DNA from: Proteobacteria bacterium UBA4656
GTDB taxonomy: Bacteria; Pseudomonadota; Gammaproteobacteria; Xanthomonadales; Ahniellaceae
DNA length: 6,122 nt
NCBI GenBank assembly: GCA_002405525.1
Contig: DHLY01000095.1
Coordinates: 8,165 to 14,286 of the forward strand
Direction of reading: 5' to 3'
The stretch's first letter is position 1; every line of letters begins with the position of its first letter. This document shows, in pieces, positions 5,500 to 6,122 of the stretch. The translations under genes were made by a program, and so were the position numbers. The notes beneath the pieces are model-generated. The model did no database searches. It was not told where the DNA came from and was given only the letters and a program-made list of their open reading frames with translations.

Positions 5500-6122
5500 T
5501 CAGCGCCAGACGTGGGCGTGCTCGCGGACGAAGTCGGTGAATCGCCGGGGCGGACGTCCGGTCAGGGTCTGCACGCCGTCGGCGAGTCCCGCGCCCCAGC
5601 CGTTGCGCACGATCGCGCTCAGGCTGGTCAGCCAGTCGACGACGGCGGGCGGCACGCCGGATGCCGCCATCGCATCGCGGGCGGTGTCCAGAGGCACGTC
5701 GACGTAATGCACGGGACGACCGAGTTCCTGCGAGATCAGCGCCATCTGCTCCGCCTCCGTCAGCGCCTCGGGGCCGGTCAGATCGTAGGTGCGTCCTTCG
5801 TGCGCGGCCGGGTCGGCCAACACCACGGCTGCGGCCGCCGCGATGTCGCGGACATCGACCACCGCCATCGCGCCTTCGCCGTGTGCGGCGTAGAGCGTTC
5901 CGGCACGGATCGCCCCGGCGTTGAAGTTCAGGTGGTTCTGCATGAAGAAGGTCGGTCGGAGGATTGTCCACGGCAGCCCGCTCTGCATGACGAGACGGTC
6001 GATCTCGCCCTGCACACGGGCGATCGCCATCGGGCTGTCCGGGTCGGCGCCCGCGCCCGAGGAACGCACCACGTGGCGGATGCCCGCGTCACGGGCGGCC
6101 TGCAGCGCGTTCGCGGCCCACG
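5500..6122 (-). CDS. NmrA/QorB-like NAD(P)-binding protein (N-terminus outside window)
   Basis: The frame is open from the right edge to a TGA at 5500-5502, giving 207 residues of C-terminal part. It begins WAANALQAARDAGIRHVVRSSGAGADPD, where IRHVV(R)SS is the beta-strand and Ser region of atypical short-chain dehydrogenases. It then shows VQGEIDRLVMQSGLPWTILRPTFFMQN, the diagnostic NmrA-family segment, followed by VVDVRDIAAAAAVVL and GRTYDLTGPEALT. The N-terminal Rossmann GxxGxxG lies beyond the window. Relatives include NmrA-type redox sensors and QorB-type NAD(P)H:quinone oxidoreductases. The GTG at 6070-6072 is inside the conserved domain, so it is not the start. The translation looks intact. 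No partner gene is visible on its strand apart from the IS91 remnant downstream. Confidence 0.88.
   Translation of the reverse strand, partial: WAANALQAARDAGIRHVVRSSGAGADPDSPMAIARVQGEIDRLVMQSGLPWTILRPTFFMQNHLNFNAGAIRAGTLYAAHGEGAMAVVDVRDIAAAAAVVLADPAAHEGRTYDLTGPEALTEAEQMALISQELGRPVHYVDVPLDTARDAMAASGVPPAVVDWLTSLSAIVRNGWGAGLADGVQTLTGRPPRRFTDFVREHAHVWR

Noticed and set aside
4694..5707. 337-codon open frame on the + strand
   Set aside because: It runs through the gene-free stretch and antisense to the IS91 remnant and the NmrA-like gene. The translation is low-complexity with no family match that I recognise.
5408..5971. N-terminal extension of the IS91 remnant frame
   Set aside because: The frame stays open, but homology stops at ARYQ near 5407. 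Beyond it the translation is Arg-rich shadow of the NmrA-like gene, which has proper motifs in another frame.
1..6122. CRISPR array, tRNA, rRNA, or riboswitch
   Set aside because: No regularly spaced repeats, cloverleaf-like sequence, conserved rRNA stretches or known riboswitch core were seen on either strand.

Overview
The window is very GC-rich with strong G/C preference at third codon positions. It reads like the chromosome of a high-GC gammaproteobacterium, most plausibly Lysobacteraceae/Xanthomonadaceae-like. That placement is an inference from base composition and from how the proteins read, not from a marker gene.

Left part (1-2131, all + strand): the 3' end of an unrecognised protein, then a 275-aa sulfotransferase-fold protein, then an RlmK-type SAM-dependent methyltransferase. 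The methyltransferase stands alone, without the RlmL half it is usually fused to. Its frame is broken at about 1738 by a small deletion that removes the acidic end of the SAM pocket.

Middle (2150-3623): a compact divergent module. An HxlR-family repressor-like gene (- strand) faces a two-gene operon (+ strand). The operon encodes an exported c-type cytochrome of the P460 family and a CPGC redoxin of the TlpA/AhpC-TSA fold, joined by an ATGA stop/start overlap. The divergent gap holds a candidate HxlR operator next to the regulator's start and a small hairpin just before the P460 ribosome binding site. The layout suggests a redox- or electrophile-responsive operon; the substrate is unknown.

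Right part (3600-5407) is mobile-element territory. An IS1595-family element can be bounded exactly at 3600-4708: 21-bp terminal inverted repeats with one mismatch, flanked by 12-bp direct repeats with one mismatch. Its transposase is dead twice over, with a 1-nt deletion in the zinc ribbon and a catalytic Asp-to-Gly change. The insertion lies in the 3' end of the redoxin frame, so the last seven redoxin codons and the stop belong to the IS. About 285 bp without a recognisable gene follow, then the C-terminal 137 codons of an IS91-family transposase on the - strand.

Right edge (5500-6122, - strand): an NmrA/QorB-like NAD(P)-binding protein whose N-terminus lies outside the window.

No RNA gene, CRISPR array or origin was seen. 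The item most worth following up is the HxlR / cytochrome P460 / redoxin module together with its IS-altered redoxin end. The broken stand-alone RlmK gene is the second.
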